Assembly: GCA_031282225.1 (NCBI GenBank)
Contig: JAITEC010000096.1
Location: forward strand, 1 to 7,001
DNA: 7,001 nucleotides
Reading direction: 5' to 3'
Source: Oscillospiraceae bacterium
GTDB taxonomy: Bacteria; Bacillota; Clostridia; Oscillospirales; Oscillospiraceae
Shown here: positions 5,856 through 7,001 of the stretch, piece after piece
How positions within the stretch are numbered: the first letter of the stretch is position 1
How the letters are laid out: the number at the start of each line of letters is the position of its first letter
Notes under the pieces: generated by a model
Told to the model about the DNA's origin: nothing
Database searches by the model: none
What the model saw: the letters and a program-made list of their open reading frames with translations, nothing else
Program-made: the position numbers and the translations under genes

Positions 5856-7001
5856 AACATCGACATCTGGCTGGACTCCGGCATGTCACCGAAGGCGCCC
5901 AAGCCGCGCAGCTGGGCAATGTGCGTGCCGGACACCTTTGAGCAGTAAGCCGCTATATCCTCCACGGACACAAATCGGAGGGATCGTCTCTTGTCCACTA
6001 TCTCTTTCGCGGCAATCTCTCCCAGCCCGCTTATGGATACAAACGGCGGGCGCAGGCGTCCGTCTCCCGTTATCTTGAACAGCGCGGCGTCAGAGTCGTA
6101 TAGGTCGATCCCCGCGAAGCTGAATCCGCGCATATAGAATTCATAGCACACCTCCAGTGTCGTGAGCAGATCATCGTCTTTTGCCGTCGCTTTTTTTGTG
6201 CCCTTTAGCTCGCGTATCAAGCGTACCCTGGCCTTTACGCGGTCAATGCCGCGCGTCATGTGCTCGGCGTCGAAGGCGTCTTTCCTGCTGCGCCTATAAA
6301 AGTAAGCGCTATAGAACTCCAGCGGCCTGTGGACTTTGAACCACGCTATGCGGAACGCCATCATGACGTATGCGACGGCGTGCGCTTTCGGGAACAGGTA
6401 CTTTATCTTTTCGCAAGAGTCTATGTACCACTCCGGCACTCCGAGCCGCCTCATCTCGTCGCCGGACTTGCCCGGCAGCCCCCTGCCTCGCCGCACGCTC
6501 TCCGATATCTTGAACGCCTGCCGGTCGTCCATGCCTTTTGCTATGAGGTACAGTGTGATATCGTCCCTGCAACCTATGGTCTGGCTTATATCGGCCACTC
6601 CGTTGATAATAATATCGCGCGCGTTGTTCGTCCACACGTCGGTCCCGTGGGAGTATCCCGACAGTCGCACGAGAGTGTCGAATTTGTCGGGCCGTGTCTC
6701 GCAGAGCATCTGCCGCGTGAAATTAGTGCCGAACTCCGGTATGCCTACGGAACCCGTGTCGCCTAAAATATCGTCGCCGCCGGGCAGTCCCAGCGGCTCG
6801 GGGGACGTGAAAATCGCCATAGTCTCGCGGTCGTCCAGGCGAATATCCGCAGCGCGCACATGCGTCATGTCCTCGAGCATCTTGAGCATCGTGGGGTCGT
6901 CGTGCCCCAGTTCGTCGAGCTTTAGCAGATTGTCCTCCATGCAGTGGTACTCGAAATGCGTAGTGACGACGCCCGCGTCCGTATCGTCCGCCGGGTGTTG
7001 C
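5852..7001 (-). CDS. polC: DNA polymerase III alpha subunit, PolC type, C-terminal part (5' end cut by window)
   Basis: The frame is open to base 7001, giving 382 C-terminal residues of PolC, a replicase of about 1,400-1,450 residues. Reading from the edge it starts at QHPADDT and contains NLLKLDELGHDDPT, whose KLD aspartate (codon 6914-6916) corresponds to the third catalytic Asp of C-family polymerases. Next come SGYSHGTDVW, IGCRDDITLYL, KISESVRRGRGL, GVPEWYIDSC and YLFPKAHAVAYV, all conserved in PolC. A helix-hairpin-helix-like ISGLGEIAAKEIV follows, and the protein ends in SSQMSMF, equivalent to the QLSLF-type beta-clamp motif. The exonuclease, PHP and first catalytic regions lie beyond the window. 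The visible part has no frameshift. It is convergent with tatD and shares four bases with it. The assignment is very firm. Confidence 0.97.
   Translation of the reverse strand, partial: QHPADDTDAGVVTTHFEYHCMEDNLLKLDELGHDDPTMLKMLEDMTHVRAADIRLDDRETMAIFTSPEPLGLPGGDDILGDTGSVGIPEFGTNFTRQMLCETRPDKFDTLVRLSGYSHGTDVWTNNARDIIINGVADISQTIGCRDDITLYLIAKGMDDRQAFKISESVRRGRGLPGKSGDEMRRLGVPEWYIDSCEKIKYLFPKAHAVAYVMMAFRIAWFKVHRPLEFYSAYFYRRSRKDAFDAEHMTRGIDRVKARVRLIRELKGTKKATAKDDDLLTTLEVCYEFYMRGFSFAGIDLYDSDAALFKITGDGRLRPPFVSISGLGEIAAKEIVDKRRSLRFVSVEDIAAYCSKVSGTHIAQLRGLGAFGDMPESSQMSMF

Noticed and set aside
6260..6766. 168-codon plus-strand open frame inside polC
   Set aside because: It lies opposite strongly conserved PolC sequence and shows no domain or ribosome binding site.

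Overview
The window is GC-rich, gene-dense bacterial chromosome holding seven protein genes, two of them cut by the window edges. The best taxonomic marker is the C-terminal part of a PolC-type replicative DNA polymerase on the minus strand. PolC is typical of Bacillota (with a few other lineages such as Fusobacteria and Thermotogae). Together with strong Shine-Dalgarno sequences and the high GC, this suggests a GC-rich member of the Clostridia; that placement is inference.

Layout. Left block (+ strand, 1-3007): the C-terminal two thirds of a YtcJ-like amidohydrolase, overlapping by 4 bases a cytidylate-kinase-like P-loop protein, then an M20D-type metallo-amidohydrolase/peptidase that seems to have its own sigma-A promoter overlapping the stop codon of the gene before it. 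Middle (- strand, 3031-4284): an HX4D phospholipid acyltransferase-like protein with an unusual C-terminal extension that starts with a four-cysteine zinc ribbon. It is convergent with the left block, across a gap holding a hairpin. A divergent intergenic region (4285-4401) with short CACCGTA repeats separates it from a right block (+ strand, 4402-5855): a small exported protein of unknown function, then a TatD-family metal-dependent nuclease. Right edge (- strand, 5852-7001): the PolC C-terminus, whose stop codon overlaps the stop codon of the TatD gene.

How the genes may work together. The two hydrolases of the left block may act in amide or acyl-amino-acid scavenging, but nothing in the sequence fixes a substrate. 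The acyltransferase serves membrane lipid synthesis, TatD and PolC serve DNA metabolism, and the exported protein is uncharacterised. I see no tRNA, rRNA, CRISPR array, insertion sequence, phage gene or obvious defence system. This is mostly ordinary chromosomal content. The points worth a second look are the acyltransferase-zinc-ribbon fusion, the variant clamp-binding tail of PolC, the terminator-free convergent junctions, the internal promoter, and a strong use of the ATA isoleucine codon.
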